Below, one piece after another: positions 1 through 9,510 of a stretch of DNA of 64,000 nt. Under the pieces are notes generated by a model that was not told the origin of the DNA, made no database searches, and was given only the letters and a program-made list of their open reading frames with translations. The position numbers and the translations under genes were made by a program. The DNA is from Alphaproteobacteria bacterium (lineage in GTDB: Bacteria; Pseudomonadota; Alphaproteobacteria; Rhizobiales; Rhizobiaceae), in contig JAHJHT010000002.1 of assembly GCA_018823835.1 (NCBI GenBank), positions 1-64,000 on the forward strand. The letters are read 5' to 3'. How positions within the stretch are numbered: the stretch's first letter is position 1; every line of letters begins with the position of its first letter.

Positions 1-1
1 C

Positions 2-2698
2 CTCATCGACAACACACTGGCTGATCCCGACAGCGCATCATTCGCGGTCGTCGTCACCGACGCCGACGGCGACAGCGCTCCCGCAGGCAACCTCGTCATC
101 ACAATCATCGACGACCTGCCGACAGCCGTCGCCGATACCGCCCTGAGTGTATCGGAAACGGCCAGTGCAACGACCGGTGTGAACTTGCTCGCCAATGACG
201 TGGAGGGCGCCGACGGAGCAACAGTGACGCATGTCGATCTTGGCTCGGGCCCTACGGCGATCACCGCAGGCAACTACCTTGGCGGCGGTGTCTATGCCTT
301 CACGGTAACCGGTGTCGGAACCTACACGTTCAAGGCTGATGGAGACTGGACCTTCGACCCAGTGGTCAATCCCAGCAGTTCCGATACTACAGCGAACTTT
401 ACCTACACAATCACGGACGGCGACGGTGACCCGTCGAGCGCCCTGCAGGTAGTCAACGTGCTGAACGCCAATAACGTGCCGTCAGCTGGCACGGTGGCGG
501 CGACTGTGGACGACGACGCCCTGCATGGCGGCAATCCGGGTGGAACCGGCGATCTCGTCGTTGCGCCCGATCCCGACGGTAACGAGGCGACGTTCTCTGG
601 AACACTAACCGGCAGCGGCGGCGACGGTGCACTGACCTTTACGTTCGCCAACCTCCACAACACTTCGGCTACGATCGGCCAGGAGAATGTGACCTACAGT
701 TGGTCGGCGGGAACCAACACGCTCTACGCCATCATCACCGGAGGGACAAGGGACGGTCAGGCGCTGTTCAGCGTCAAGCTAGCCCCTTCGACCGGCATCT
801 ACGATCTCACCCTGCTCAAGCCCGTGATGCACCCCGCTGGCGGAAATGAAACGAGCATAATCGCGAACCTCGCCTATCAGGTATCCGATTCAGACGGCGA
901 CACGTCGGCCGGCGACACTGCGACTGGCCAGTTGCAGATCACCTTCAACGACGACACCCCGGACAACTTCACCGCACAGCCGATGCGGATCGAGAATGGA
1001 TCCAATTCAATCGGTAGCGGCCAGTTGAACTTCTATGAGAGCATCGGGGCCGATGGCGGCAACGCCGTCTTCACGGGTACGAACAATGCGCTGCTCAAGA
1101 CTACCGGCAATGTCACGGTAACCTCCGGTGGACAGGACGTGCACTTGTTCGGCTTCGGCACGGGTACTCTCACTGGCAAGGTTGGCTCAGACTCAAATGG
1201 TGCGGGGGGTACAACGGTTTTCACCGTTACCTTGTCGCCCGATGCGATCCAGGAGCCCAGTGATGTCTATACGGTGCAGTTCTTCCGTGCATTAGACGAC
1301 GGTTCCGGTACCTCGATATCACCGTCAAACTTCACAGATACTTCGGCAAGGGACTACAAGTCCGTGGACGGCACTTCGGACAAGGATATCCTCATCTCGG
1401 CGAGCGATGGCGGTTCGGTCGGGCGCGTCAACGGAAGTAACGGTAGCGGCGTGACCAGTTTTGGTGTCGGGAACCCAGCGATCTCCTCAAACGAGACGCT
1501 GCGGTTCGACTTTGCCTCCTCGGTGGTTCTGACTGGATCCGGCGCAGGAAACGGCTTCACCTATGGCGCTCATTACGACGTCAACGGGTTCTCGTTCACC
1601 GTGGAAAATGGCGGCAGCACCTCGAATGTCCTGGTGGTTGCCTTCGACGCCAACAACGACACCAACCTGACCAATGACGGCGGATCAAAGGATACGATCA
1701 CAGAGATCTACAAGAACGGCGTACTGGTGCCATTGGGCGGACTGGTCTCCTCGAACGGCGGCTATATCGTGCCCGCTACCGACGGCGACATAATCTCGGT
1801 CTTCACCTCCAATGGCTACAACAGGGTCGAGGTCGGGTATTCCAGCGGGCAGAATTTCAGTATCGCGAGTGTTGGCTACCTGCAATTGAACAGCGGTTCG
1901 AATATTCCCCTGACTTTCAATGTCACCGCGACAGACAGCGACGGCGATTCTGCGTCGGGGACCATCTCGGTTACCACGACTCCTATCGCCAATACGCGGG
2001 ACGGCACTCCAGCTTCCGAGGCACTCGTCGCAGGGACGGGCGGTGATACGCTCAACGGTCTGGGCGGCGACGACTGGCTTATTGGCGGGCTGGGTGCCGA
2101 CGTGCTGAACGGAGGGACCAATGGATTTGAGGGCGACACAGCCGTCTACCGAAACTCGGCCTCCGGAGTGTCCGTCAACCTTTCGACGAATTCCGGAACC
2201 GGCGGTGATGCCCAGGGAGACACCTATTCGGGCATAGAAAACATCATGGGCTCCAACTTCGCCGATACGCTGACGGGCGACGCGCTTGCCAACATACTTT
2301 ACGGCCTCGATGGTGCAGACACGCTGTCAGGATTGGGCGGCGCGGACACACTGATTGGAGGTGCGGGTCAAGACACGCTGACCGGCGGGGACGGAGCAGA
2401 TACATTCGTTCTGACCCACCTCGATATCAACGATGTCATTACCGACTACAGCGGCGTAGGTGGTCATGGCGACAAGATTGACCTGACGGCCCTGTTCGAC
2501 GCGACACCCGGGACCATCGGCGACTATGTCAACTATAACGCGGGAACCGGCATGCTCAGCGTGGACGTGGACGGCGCGGCGAACGGCGCCAACTTTGTCG
2601 ACGTCGCGGCCCTGACGGGTTCGCCGGTGGCCAGCACAATCACCTTGCTGTACGATGACGGCACTACAACGCACACTATCACTGCGGACGTGGTGTGA
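2..2698 (+). CDS. RTX/VCBS-type secreted protein, 3' part (5' truncated by window edge)
   Basis: The reading frame is open from base 2, so the GTG at 179 is internal and the true start lies upstream of the window. The visible ~898 residues carry DUF5801/VCBS-like beta-sandwich repeats rich in D-x-D-G-D motifs. Glycine/aspartate nonapeptides of the GGxGxD type follow (about nt 2039-2117 and 2315-2410), and a short C-terminal tail ends in aliphatic residues. This order is typical of large calcium-binding adhesins or toxins exported by type I secretion, where the uncleaved C-terminus is the signal (T1SS VCA0849-like class). The nonapeptides would fold on calcium outside the cell. The exact activity cannot be told because the N-terminal part is missing. 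No ABC exporter or HlyD gene is visible in the window. Confidence 0.85.
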   Translation, partial: LIDNTLADPDSASFAVVVTDADGDSAPAGNLVITIIDDLPTAVADTALSVSETASATTGVNLLANDVEGADGATVTHVDLGSGPTAITAGNYLGGGVYAFTVTGVGTYTFKADGDWTFDPVVNPSSSDTTANFTYTITDGDGDPSSALQVVNVLNANNVPSAGTVAATVDDDALHGGNPGGTGDLVVAPDPDGNEATFSGTLTGSGGDGALTFTFANLHNTSATIGQENVTYSWSAGTNTLYAIITGGTRDGQALFSVKLAPSTGIYDLTLLKPVMHPAGGNETSIIANLAYQVSDSDGDTSAGDTATGQLQITFNDDTPDNFTAQPMRIENGSNSIGSGQLNFYESIGADGGNAVFTGTNNALLKTTGNVTVTSGGQDVHLFGFGTGTLTGKVGSDSNGAGGTTVFTVTLSPDAIQEPSDVYTVQFFRALDDGSGTSISPSNFTDTSARDYKSVDGTSDKDILISASDGGSVGRVNGSNGSGVTSFGVGNPAISSNETLRFDFASSVVLTGSGAGNGFTYGAHYDVNGFSFTVENGGSTSNVLVVAFDANNDTNLTNDGGSKDTITEIYKNGVLVPLGGLVSSNGGYIVPATDGDIISVFTSNGYNRVEVGYSSGQNFSIASVGYLQLNSGSNIPLTFNVTATDSDGDSASGTISVTTTPIANTRDGTPASEALVAGTGGDTLNGLGGDDWLIGGLGADVLNGGTNGFEGDTAVYRNSASGVSVNLSTNSGTGGDAQGDTYSGIENIMGSNFADTLTGDALANILYGLDGADTLSGLGGADTLIGGAGQDTLTGGDGADTFVLTHLDINDVITDYSGVGGHGDKIDLTALFDATPGTIGDYVNYNAGTGMLSVDVDGAANGANFVDVAALTGSPVASTITLLYDDGTTTHTITADVV

Positions 2699-2720
2699 AA
2701 TCGGGTGGGGAACTGCTGAA

Positions 2721-3092
2721 ATGCGAAAATGCTCAAACATATTGCTCGTCGTTTCCGGACTTGTTTTGTGCGCAACCGCTTCGACCAATGCAGCCGATCT
2801 GAGCTATGGAACGAACGTCGACTATTGCTCAGTTTCAGGCACATCCACTCTTATACTCACCGAGAACATGACGGATCTGAAGGGCGAAGTGGTTCGTCTG
2901 ATGGATGAATCCGTCGCCGTTGCGTCCAGCAGTGAATGGGTCAATTCATCACGACCGGCATTCGTGTGGGCTTCCGAGGCCAAGATTGCCTGCGGCAAGG
3001 CATATGGCTATCTGAAGACCAGCTACCGGGATGAGGACACTCTTAACAAGTGCGAGTGCTTTCACAATCGCATGGTCGAATATTTGAACTGA
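2721..3092 (+). CDS. Small secreted hypothetical protein
   Basis: This 123-residue protein starts at ATG 2721, 22 bases after the RTX gene. An earlier in-frame start at 2655 overlaps the RTX gene and lacks a signal peptide, so 2721 is preferred. Residues 1-25 form a classical Sec signal peptide (MRKCSNILLVVSG, then an AxA-like cleavage site before ADLSYG). The mature part has four cysteines, including a CECF pair near the C-terminus, so disulfides in the periplasm are likely. I do not recognise the family. Its position suggests co-transcription with the RTX gene, perhaps as a periplasmic accessory factor, but that is inference. Confidence 0.7.
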   Translation: MRKCSNILLVVSGLVLCATASTNAADLSYGTNVDYCSVSGTSTLILTENMTDLKGEVVRLMDESVAVASSSEWVNSSRPAFVWASEAKIACGKAYGYLKTSYRDEDTLNKCECFHNRMVEYLN

Positions 3093-3137
3093 CGAAATGG
3101 CGTTCTTTGCAAGTGCGCTGCGTGAGCAGCTCGTCAG

Positions 3138-4391
3138 ATGATACCCAATTCCAACCCGCATCATTCTCCGGCACACAGCCGCCAGAAGCAGTACGTCTGG
3201 GTGTTGGCTAGATTTCTCAACACGGCGCCGCAGCGGCTAACTGTCGGTCTTGTCCTGCTGATAGCCGCCATCGTCACGGGCTGCCAGTCCAGCGGCATCG
3301 ACGCGGCACTCGATCCCACAGAAATCGGCCCCGGTACTTCACCAGGACCTGCGCAGAAGCTGCAGAAACTAGGCCGAGGCTCGACCCCGATCTCCATGGT
3401 TCTTCCGCTGTCTGCATCAGGAAAGCTCGGCGAGACCGGACGCAGGATGCGCGACGGGGCAAAGCTCGCCATGGCCGACCTTGGCAACGATCTTATCACG
3501 CTGAGCATCGAGGACAGCCGGGGCGACGACACGTTGGCCAGAAAACTGGCGCTACGAGCGGCAAGCTCCGGCGCCAAGGCGGTGATTGGGCCCGTGAGCT
3601 ATTCTGCTACGCAACAACTATCGCGACTTTCAGGTGCGAAGCGTCCGCCAATCCTTGCACTTGCCGAGAATTTCGCAGGCGCACCCGGCGTTTACGCGGT
3701 CCGCCTCACGGAAACCGACAGCGCAGCGGCCGGAGCGGCAGCGATCGCAGCCAAGGGCAGTCGCAAGTTCGTCCTTCTCGTTGCCAAAAGCGCCGATGCA
3801 CAGGCGATGGAAAAGCGCATTGCAAACAGCCTCAGCATCTACGGCGCGACTCTCGTAGTGACGGTTCCGTTCTCGCCTGGGCCGTTGGACGCGCAACGAG
3901 CGGCAAGCGACGTTGCAGCCCTCGTCACCGCCCCTGACGCCGTGATCGTAGCCAGCGGGAGCGGAAACCCGCTGCCGCTGGTGGCGGCCCTAAGGGACAA
4001 GGGCCTACTCGCCGGAAGTGCAAAGCTCATCGGGACCAGTCGCTGGCTTGATCAGTCGATTCAGGACCCCTTGCTGGGCGGCGCGTACATCGCGGCTCTC
4101 GACAACACCGAAACCGGCCCCATAACGGGACGATTTAAGGGCATGTTCGGCTACGAGGCTGACGTTGATGTCGCCTATGCGTACGATATGGTCGCGCTTG
4201 TGGCCGGCATCACTAGTGCTGTCGGACCGGATGGCCTGACGGCCAGGGTCTTGCAGAACTCGACCGGATTTCGTGGTTCAACTGGCATCTTCAGGTTCCG
4301 AGCTGATGGTGCAAGCGAGCACTCAATGCCATTTTACCGCATTGACGGTGGAACCCTCAAACAGATCACAAAGTCCGTTTCCGGCTTCTAG
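3138..4391 (+). CDS. Periplasmic-binding-fold lipoprotein (LpoA/LivJ-like, penicillin-binding protein activator family)
   Basis: 417 residues if started at ATG 3138. The lipobox (AAIVTGC, Cys49) sits unusually far in, so GTG 3201 or TTG 3204 may be the real start, giving a normal ~20-residue lipoprotein signal. The mature part is a type 1 periplasmic-binding fold: ISMVLPLSASGKLGE, then a GAKLAMADL helix, a VIGPVSYSA loop and a C-terminal AYAYDMVALVAG segment. Alphaproteobacterial relatives are annotated as penicillin-binding protein activators or branched-chain amino-acid-type receptors. No permease is adjacent, so a structural or regulatory role in the envelope is more likely than import. 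It follows the secreted protein by 45 bases. Confidence 0.75.
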   Translation: MIPNSNPHHSPAHSRQKQYVWVLARFLNTAPQRLTVGLVLLIAAIVTGCQSSGIDAALDPTEIGPGTSPGPAQKLQKLGRGSTPISMVLPLSASGKLGETGRRMRDGAKLAMADLGNDLITLSIEDSRGDDTLARKLALRAASSGAKAVIGPVSYSATQQLSRLSGAKRPPILALAENFAGAPGVYAVRLTETDSAAAGAAAIAAKGSRKFVLLVAKSADAQAMEKRIANSLSIYGATLVVTVPFSPGPLDAQRAASDVAALVTAPDAVIVASGSGNPLPLVAALRDKGLLAGSAKLIGTSRWLDQSIQDPLLGGAYIAALDNTETGPITGRFKGMFGYEADVDVAYAYDMVALVAGITSAVGPDGLTARVLQNSTGFRGSTGIFRFRADGASEHSMPFYRIDGGTLKQITKSVSGF

Positions 4392-4777
4392 AGCCTGCCA
4401 ATCGTAATCGCTGGGCGATGCGAGTTCGATGGCGTGTGAGCCGCTAACGCTCCGACACGAAATTCGACTGCACGCTAGAGTTGGGCGGTTGTTCCATGTT
4501 CCCGGGACGCTATATGGCAATTGTGCGCCAGGTTCTGCACCCATTTCGCTGCGTGACCTGCTCGGCACGTGACAAAACCTTGCATCAAGTGCAGGGCATG
4601 GTCATCCTCGGGCGCATGAAAACAATCGGCAGGCTGCTATTCTGACTGATGACGCTCATCTTGGGGACATTGCCCTCTCGTTCCTTCTGTTGTCGCGTTC
4701 GTTGACCGGGCGGGAAGAGAATGCGCCAGGAGGAGATTTTGAGTGATCGGAACTGGCTGCGCTGTCTATGGCTTTAG
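4392..4777. other. Intergenic region between convergent genes, with orphan ribosome-binding site
   Basis: No convincing gene. Near its right end a very strong Shine-Dalgarno (AGGAGGAG, about 4731-4738) precedes TTG 4740, which opens only a 12-codon frame ending at TAG (frame reads SDRNWLRCLWL). A GTG at 4743 opens a 68-codon frame that mostly shadows the FecR gene on the other strand. This may be the beheaded start of a lost gene. Confidence 0.4.
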
Positions 4778-5629
4778 TCAGCGGTCCTTGTCACTCTTCC
4801 CGTTGGGCGAACCGTCCCCAGCTCCGTTTCCTTTGCCATTGTTGCCGCGCTTTCCGCCCTTGTCGTTGCCCGGACCAGGCAAGTCCGGAACATCCGGTAC
4901 GTCGGGTGGGCTTGAACGCGTGGGTGTGACACCCCGAATTGACCGTTGAGAAGGCGAATTCAGAGACGCCATCGACAGGCACCCACTCCCTCCGGCGCGC
5001 AGTCTTCTGGACAGACGTTGATCTCCTGTTTGGAAAGGAAGTGCGTGCTGGTTGCGAAGTTCATCCAGGATTTTGCGGTCAGCTCGACGCGGGCCGGATA
5101 CGCCCGAGCGCCTCGCGATGATCACGTCACATCGTCTGCGCAATTGCTGACAGCCCTTGTTACCGCAGAACTGTGCAGAGCCGTTAAGTAACAAAACAGC
5201 AGTCGTGCCATCCGGCGCTACGTAAAAATCGAAGGCGGTCCCCCGGACCCCCATCGTGCCGACGGGCGTCTTGATCGTATAGGCCGAAGACTTCGAGCCG
5301 CCGCTGATCCATCTGAATGAACCCTTGGCGGCGCTTATGCTCAGTGCCTTGGCCGTATCGTCATCGTTGAAAACAAACTTGTCGATGACAACTGATGAGC
5401 CTGCGCCAACTGCAAGCTTCGTGCCGTCCCTGAAAACGAACTCGCCCAACCCCGTACTGGATGTCCGAATTCGCTCATCGCGATGCACTGGGGATTTGGT
5501 AGCAAGAGAACCGCCGTTCCCGGTCACGGAAGTGTTAATCAGCACTGCCTGCCCAACGGGCTCGGCTGAAAATGCCGGCCCCGATAGCAAAACGGCCAAT
5601 ACGACGATCTTTTGTCTCAACGAGAACAT
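4778..5629 (-). CDS. FecR-domain protein, secreted
   Basis: I use the ATG at 5629 (MFSLRQ..., 283 residues), because residues 1-22 from there form a Sec signal peptide (VVLAVLLSGPAFSA). A start 14 codons earlier would bury it. The FecR-type beta-helical domain spans about residues 40-155, with the typical RDERIRTSSTGLGEFVFRDGT and TPVGTMGVRGTAFDFYV stretches. The C-terminal tail is low complexity: PDVPDVPDLP, then a Gly/Lys/Asn-rich segment. Relatives in rhizobia are often encoded next to a CHASE2-type adenylate cyclase. None is present here, although an orphan start region lies just beyond its 3' end. It is transcribed away from the ureide operon. Confidence 0.75.
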   Translation of the reverse strand: MFSLRQKIVVLAVLLSGPAFSAEPVGQAVLINTSVTGNGGSLATKSPVHRDERIRTSSTGLGEFVFRDGTKLAVGAGSSVVIDKFVFNDDDTAKALSISAAKGSFRWISGGSKSSAYTIKTPVGTMGVRGTAFDFYVAPDGTTAVLLLNGSAQFCGNKGCQQLRRRCDVIIARRSGVSGPRRADRKILDELRNQHALPFQTGDQRLSRRLRAGGSGCLSMASLNSPSQRSIRGVTPTRSSPPDVPDVPDLPGPGNDKGGKRGNNGKGNGAGDGSPNGKSDKDR

Positions 5630-6116
5630 GACGCACCCCCACGCAACAAGTTTGCCTTGCAGAGGCCGCAATCACCAGCGCTGCGGTGTAGTCTGATGTG
5701 CTGCCCTGCAGCAATGACACAATGCAAACTAGCACAGGCTCGTCCTCGGGTACATTACCTTACGTTAACTATGAATCTTTCCGTGCGGGACACGGCAATG
5801 TGCCGGTCCGGCGGGGCGTAAAGAGGCGATCCCCTCATGTGATCAAGTCAACCGGTACCGGAGGACCAAGCCGTTACGCGAACCAAGAACTTCGGCCTCA
5901 CAGCTGCCCCGACTGCAATGCGCCTCATAGTGGCCATTGAAGGTGGCCCGCTCATTACCCAACAACCGACATAGCCACCGATCAATTCACAAGCCGCCCG
6001 GTGAGCGGTTGGGCATATTCGGAAAGCAGAAACATTCGCCACCATTCTGAGGTTGCGGTTGCGATGGATGCAGACTCTCGCTTTCACGATGCCGCCGGCG
6101 TTCAGGAAGTCACAGC
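5630..6116. other. Intergenic region, no gene recognised
   Basis: About 490 bases between the FecR gene start and the 3' end of the ureide operon. It should hold the FecR promoter on the minus strand. The short ORFs here have no recognisable domain, biased composition or good ribosome-binding site. I saw no strong dyad, terminator or repeat. Confidence 0.4.
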
Positions 6117-6509
6117 TTAGCCCTTCGAACTTTCCGTGCCGTCCATCATGCTCACATGGGCTGCAGCAACGCGCCATCCATGTTGCGTGCGCACCCAAGT
6201 CTGCATCTGCCGCCCGACCTGGCCGGGGAAGTCGGGACGATGAAAGAGCGTCGAGGCAATCGCCACGTCGCGGCCGTAGGCAGTGATGACGGTGCGCGAA
6301 AGGCGGCGTTCGAACGGCTTCTGCGCTGCGCGGAAGCGCCGGACTTCATCGATGCCGTACTGCACTTCGGCAACGCCGTAGCGAACGACCTGTCCCGACT
6401 GCATGAACATGGCGTCGAGAATGGCCGAATCGTTCGCCAGCAGCGCCGTCTCATAGGCGTCGAACACGGCCGTGACCTCTGCCACGACGTCGGGATTGTC
6501 GATCTCCAT
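6117..6509 (-). CDS. AtzH/HpxZ-family protein (DUF3225, SnoaL-like fold)
   Basis: 130 residues, full length for the family. It begins MEIDNPDVVAEVTAVFDAYE and carries the tyrosine and arginine positions typical of DUF3225 (RYGVAEVQYG; RLSRTVITAYGRDVA), ending with QTWVRTQHGWRVAAAHVS. Two characterised relatives are HpxZ (oxalurate use) and AtzH, reported to convert 1,3-dicarboxyurea to allophanate in cyanuric acid breakdown. Here it is the last gene of the operon, two bases after an isochorismatase-fold hydrolase, with allophanate hydrolase upstream in the same operon. The setting supports an AtzH-type role with a carboxylated ureide, but the exact substrate is inferred. Confidence 0.85.
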   Translation of the reverse strand: MEIDNPDVVAEVTAVFDAYETALLANDSAILDAMFMQSGQVVRYGVAEVQYGIDEVRRFRAAQKPFERRLSRTVITAYGRDVAIASTLFHRPDFPGQVGRQMQTWVRTQHGWRVAAAHVSMMDGTESSKG

Positions 6510-6511
6510 GC

Positions 6512-7219
6512 TCAGGCGACAGCCCCCGTGTGCTTGTCAGTACGGACCATCGCCTGCGAAAACGCCCTTTCGAGCGCGGCAAGCGGCGTCGTCCAGCCGA
6601 CGATGGCGCCCTGCGCCACGATCATCTCGATCGCGGCGGCCTTGAACTCGGGAAAATAGCTTTCGGTGGCGTCCTCGACGAGCAGGCATTCGTAGCCGCG
6701 GTCGTTGGCCTCGCGCATCGAGGTCTGCACGCAGACCTCGGTGGTCACGCCGGCGAACACCAGCTGGGTGATGCTGCGTGCCGACAGCGTTTCCTGCAGG
6801 CCGGTCGCCCAGAACATGCCCTTGCCGGGCTTGTCGATGACGATCTCGCCGTCGAGCGGCGCGAGTTCGGGAAGGATCTGGTTGCCGGGCTCGCCGGCGA
6901 TGAGGATGCGGCCCATGGCGCCCCTGTCGCCGATGCGCAGCCCCGGCGCGCCGCGCAGCCGCTTCGCCGGGGGGCAGTCGGAGAGGTCGGGCCGGTGCGC
7001 CTCGCGGGTGTGGACGATGGGCAGGCGATGCGCCCTGAACAGCGCGATCAGCGCCGCGACGGTCGGCACGATTTTCGTCAGCCGCGAAACGTCGTTGCCG
7101 AGGACGGCGCCGAAGCCGCCGGGCTCGATGAAGTCGCGCTGCATGTCGATGACGACGAGCGCCGCGTGCTGCGGTTCGAGCACGAAATTGTAGGGCCGGG
7201 CGGGGACGGAAAGCGCCAT
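6512..7219 (-). CDS. Isochorismatase-fold cysteine hydrolase, candidate triuret/ureide amidohydrolase
   Basis: 235 residues from ATG 7219. The catalytic triad is visible as Asp25 (VVIDMQRDF), Lys130 ([10 protein letters not shown]) and Cys163 ([10 protein letters not shown]). The spacing (105 and 33 residues) is nearly that of biuret hydrolase. A glutamine 40 residues after the cysteine (Gln203) is also kept. It is clearly a paralogue of the biuH-like gene two positions upstream, but more divergent. Known relatives act on ureidoacrylate (RutB), biuret (BiuH) and triuret (TrtA). Adjacency to an AtzH-like gene and a BiuH-like gene makes TrtA-type activity attractive, but this is inference. It lies two bases before atzH and just after the ATPase gene. 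Confidence 0.8.
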   Translation of the reverse strand: MALSVPARPYNFVLEPQHAALVVIDMQRDFIEPGGFGAVLGNDVSRLTKIVPTVAALIALFRAHRLPIVHTREAHRPDLSDCPPAKRLRGAPGLRIGDRGAMGRILIAGEPGNQILPELAPLDGEIVIDKPGKGMFWATGLQETLSARSITQLVFAGVTTEVCVQTSMREANDRGYECLLVEDATESYFPEFKAAAIEMIVAQGAIVGWTTPLAALERAFSQAMVRTDKHTGAVA

Positions 7220-7221
7220 GC

Positions 7222-8769
7222 TTAATGTCCCGCCATGTGCTGGCCAATCGTGTTGCGGTCGGTGTCCTCGATCGGCGACACGTAGCTGATGGTGCCGCCC
7301 GACATGACCGCCACGCGATCGGAGAGTTCGAGGATCTCGTCGAGATCCTCGCTGACCAGCAGCACCGCCGCGCCGCGGTTGCGCTGCTCCATGATCTGGC
7401 TGCGGATCTCGGCGACCGAGGCGAAGTCGAGGCCGAAGCAGGGATTGGCGACGATCAGCACGTCGACATCGCCCGACAGTTCGCGCGCCAGCACCGCCCG
7501 CTGCACATTGCCGCCCGACAGCGCCTCGATGGGCGAATCCGGCGACGTCGTCTTGACGCGGTAGCGCTCGATCAGCTTTTCCGCTTTGCGCCGCATCGGT
7601 CCCGGCGACAGCCACCAGCCGAGGCTGGCGATCGGCGGCTTGTCGTAGGAGCGGAAGGCGATGTTTTCCGCCACGCTCATGCGCGGCACGGTGGCGTTCT
7701 TCAGCGGTTCCTCCGGCAGGCCGAAAACCTTGAAGCGGTCGAAATCGCCGCGCTTGGGCTCGAACGGCTTGTCGTGGATGAAGATGGCGCCGTCGGTCAA
7801 CGGCTTCTGGCCGGCCAGCACCTCGACCAGCGCGCTCTGGCCGTTGCCCGATACGCCCGCGATTCCGACGATCTCGCCGGCCCTGACCTTCAGGTTGACG
7901 GCATTGATGACCGGCCGTCCCTCGCCATCCACGGCGCACAGGCCCGCAAGGTCGAGCACGGTGCGCGTGTCGTTGTGCTTGCGCCGTTCGGCGCGCTCGC
8001 GGATCTCGGTGTCGCCGATCATCATGCGGCTCATCTCCTCGACGCTGGCCGCCTGCGCGTCGCCGGATCCGGTCAGCCGGCCGCGGCGCAGCACGGTGAA
8101 GCTGTCGCAGAACGCTTTCACCTCGCGGAACTTGTGGCTGATCATCAGCACCGTGACCTCGCCGCGCCTCGCCATCTCGCCGAGCAGCCCCAGCACCTCG
8201 TCGGCCTCGCCGGGGGTCAGCACCGAGGTCGGCTCGTCGAGGATGAGGAAGCGCTGCTCCAGGTAGAGGAGCTTGAGGATCTCCAGCTTCTGCTTCTCGC
8301 CGGCCGACAGCGACGAGACCAGCTCGTTCAGCCGCACCCTGAAGGGCATGCGGTCCATAAATGCCTCGAGCCGCGGCATCTCCGTCTTCCAGTCGATGAT
8401 GGCGGCCGCGTCGGCTCGCGAGATGACGAGGTTTTCCGCCGCCGTCAGGCAGGGCACCAGTGTGAATTGCTGGTAGACCATGCCGATGCCGAGCGCGCGC
8501 GCATCGCGCGGGCTGCGCACCTCGGCCTCCAGGCCGTCCAGCAGCACCGCGCCGCGGTCGGCGTTGTAGAAGCCCATGATGCATTTGACGAGCGTCGACT
8601 TGCCCGCGCCGTTCTCGCCGAGCAGCGCGTGGAACGAACCGGACTCGACCTCGATCGACACGTCGTCGAGCGCCACCAGCGGCCCGAAGATCTTCGTCAT
8701 GCCGGCGGTTGCGAGCGACGGCGCGCGCAGCGGCAACGCCGCCGCCGGGCTTGGGGCGGCGAGGTTCAT
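7222..8769 (-). CDS. ABC transporter ATP-binding protein, BMP/nucleoside-type, two ATPase domains
   Basis: 515 residues from ATG 8769; the start codon overlaps the biuH stop as ATGA, indicating coupled translation. Two ABC domains are fused. The first has Walker [10 protein letters not shown] and signature LSAGEKQK with the Walker B region [10 protein letters not shown]. The second has a degenerate Walker A (GVSGNGQSA) and a signature LSGGNVQRA. This tandem layout is that of sugar/nucleoside importers (RbsA/MglA and the BMP-receptor systems). It should power the two permeases encoded upstream with the BMP receptor. It acts at the inner face of the cytoplasmic membrane. Confidence 0.9.
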   Translation of the reverse strand: MNLAAPSPAAALPLRAPSLATAGMTKIFGPLVALDDVSIEVESGSFHALLGENGAGKSTLVKCIMGFYNADRGAVLLDGLEAEVRSPRDARALGIGMVYQQFTLVPCLTAAENLVISRADAAAIIDWKTEMPRLEAFMDRMPFRVRLNELVSSLSAGEKQKLEILKLLYLEQRFLILDEPTSVLTPGEADEVLGLLGEMARRGEVTVLMISHKFREVKAFCDSFTVLRRGRLTGSGDAQAASVEEMSRMMIGDTEIRERAERRKHNDTRTVLDLAGLCAVDGEGRPVINAVNLKVRAGEIVGIAGVSGNGQSALVEVLAGQKPLTDGAIFIHDKPFEPKRGDFDRFKVFGLPEEPLKNATVPRMSVAENIAFRSYDKPPIASLGWWLSPGPMRRKAEKLIERYRVKTTSPDSPIEALSGGNVQRAVLARELSGDVDVLIVANPCFGLDFASVAEIRSQIMEQRNRGAAVLLVSEDLDEILELSDRVAVMSGGTISYVSPIEDTDRNTIGQHMAGH

Positions 8770-9500
8770 GGCAAGGCCTCCAGGAACGCGTCCGAGCGTG
8801 CCACCGCGCCGAACACGCCGCCCTGCATCTTGATCATGTCGATGGCGGCGAGGTGGTTCTCGACCTTGGTCGCCGCGCAGCAGTCTTCCAGCAAGAGGCA
8901 CTCGTAGCCGCGGTCGTTTGCGTCGCGCATGGTGGTGTGGACGCAGACATCGGTGGTGACGCCGGCGAGCACGATGTTGCGGATGCGCCGCGTCTGCAAC
9001 ACGAGCTCGAGGTCGGTGGCGATGAAGGATCCCTTGCCCGGCTTGTCGATGATCGCCTCGCCGGGAGCGGGCTGCAGTTCAGGAATGATCTCCCAGCCCG
9101 GCTCGCCGCGCACGAGGATGCGCCCGCATGGCCCCTGGTCGCCGATGCCGGCGCCGATGCGCTGCGAGCGCCAGCGCTTGTTGGCCGGCAGGTCCGACAG
9201 GTCTGGCTTGTGGCCCTCGCGCGTGTGGATGATCGGATAGCCCTTGGCCCGCATCGCCTCGAGCACCGACTGGATCGGCCCGATCGGCGCGCGCGTCAGC
9301 GAAATGTCGTAGCCCATCGAGTCGACATAGCCGCCCGGCGCGCAGAAGTCGGTCTGCATGTCGATGACGATCAGGCAGGTATTGTGCGGCCCGAAATCGC
9401 CGTCGAAGGGCCACGCATAGGGGTCGGCATCGAGCGTCACGGCGTTGTCCACCAGGGCGGCTTCGATGCGTTCGTCGACAAGGCTCATCTGCAATCTCAT
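8766..9500 (-). CDS. biuH: Biuret hydrolase-like isochorismatase-fold hydrolase
   Basis: 244 residues. The triad is Asp47 (IVIDMQTDF), Lys153 (IDKPGKGSF) and Cys186 ([10 protein letters not shown]). The spacings of 106 and 33 residues match Asp36/Lys142/Cys175 of Rhizobium leguminosarum BiuH, as I recall it, and Gln226 lies 40 residues after the cysteine like the specificity glutamine Gln215. Long shared stretches ([34 protein letters not shown]) also recall BiuH. BiuH hydrolyses biuret to allophanate and ammonia, and an allophanate hydrolase is encoded in this operon. A GAGG sequence eight bases ahead supports ATG 9500; ATG 9488 is an alternative. The gene interrupts the transporter genes. 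Confidence 0.85.
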   Translation of the reverse strand: MRLQMSLVDERIEAALVDNAVTLDADPYAWPFDGDFGPHNTCLIVIDMQTDFCAPGGYVDSMGYDISLTRAPIGPIQSVLEAMRAKGYPIIHTREGHKPDLSDLPANKRWRSQRIGAGIGDQGPCGRILVRGEPGWEIIPELQPAPGEAIIDKPGKGSFIATDLELVLQTRRIRNIVLAGVTTDVCVHTTMRDANDRGYECLLLEDCCAATKVENHLAAIDMIKMQGGVFGAVARSDAFLEALP

Positions 9501-9510
9501 CGGAGCAACC

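Noticed and set aside
4778..5629. Frameshift in the middle of the FecR-domain gene
   Set aside because: The middle segment is Arg-rich and looked odd, but the frame continues into a sensible tail and the pattern resembles what I recall of related proteins.
7225..8907. 560-codon plus-strand open frame opposite the BMP-type ATPase gene
   Set aside because: It is the mirror of a gene with intact Walker and signature motifs on the minus strand; the translation is Arg/His/Ala-rich and has no domain.
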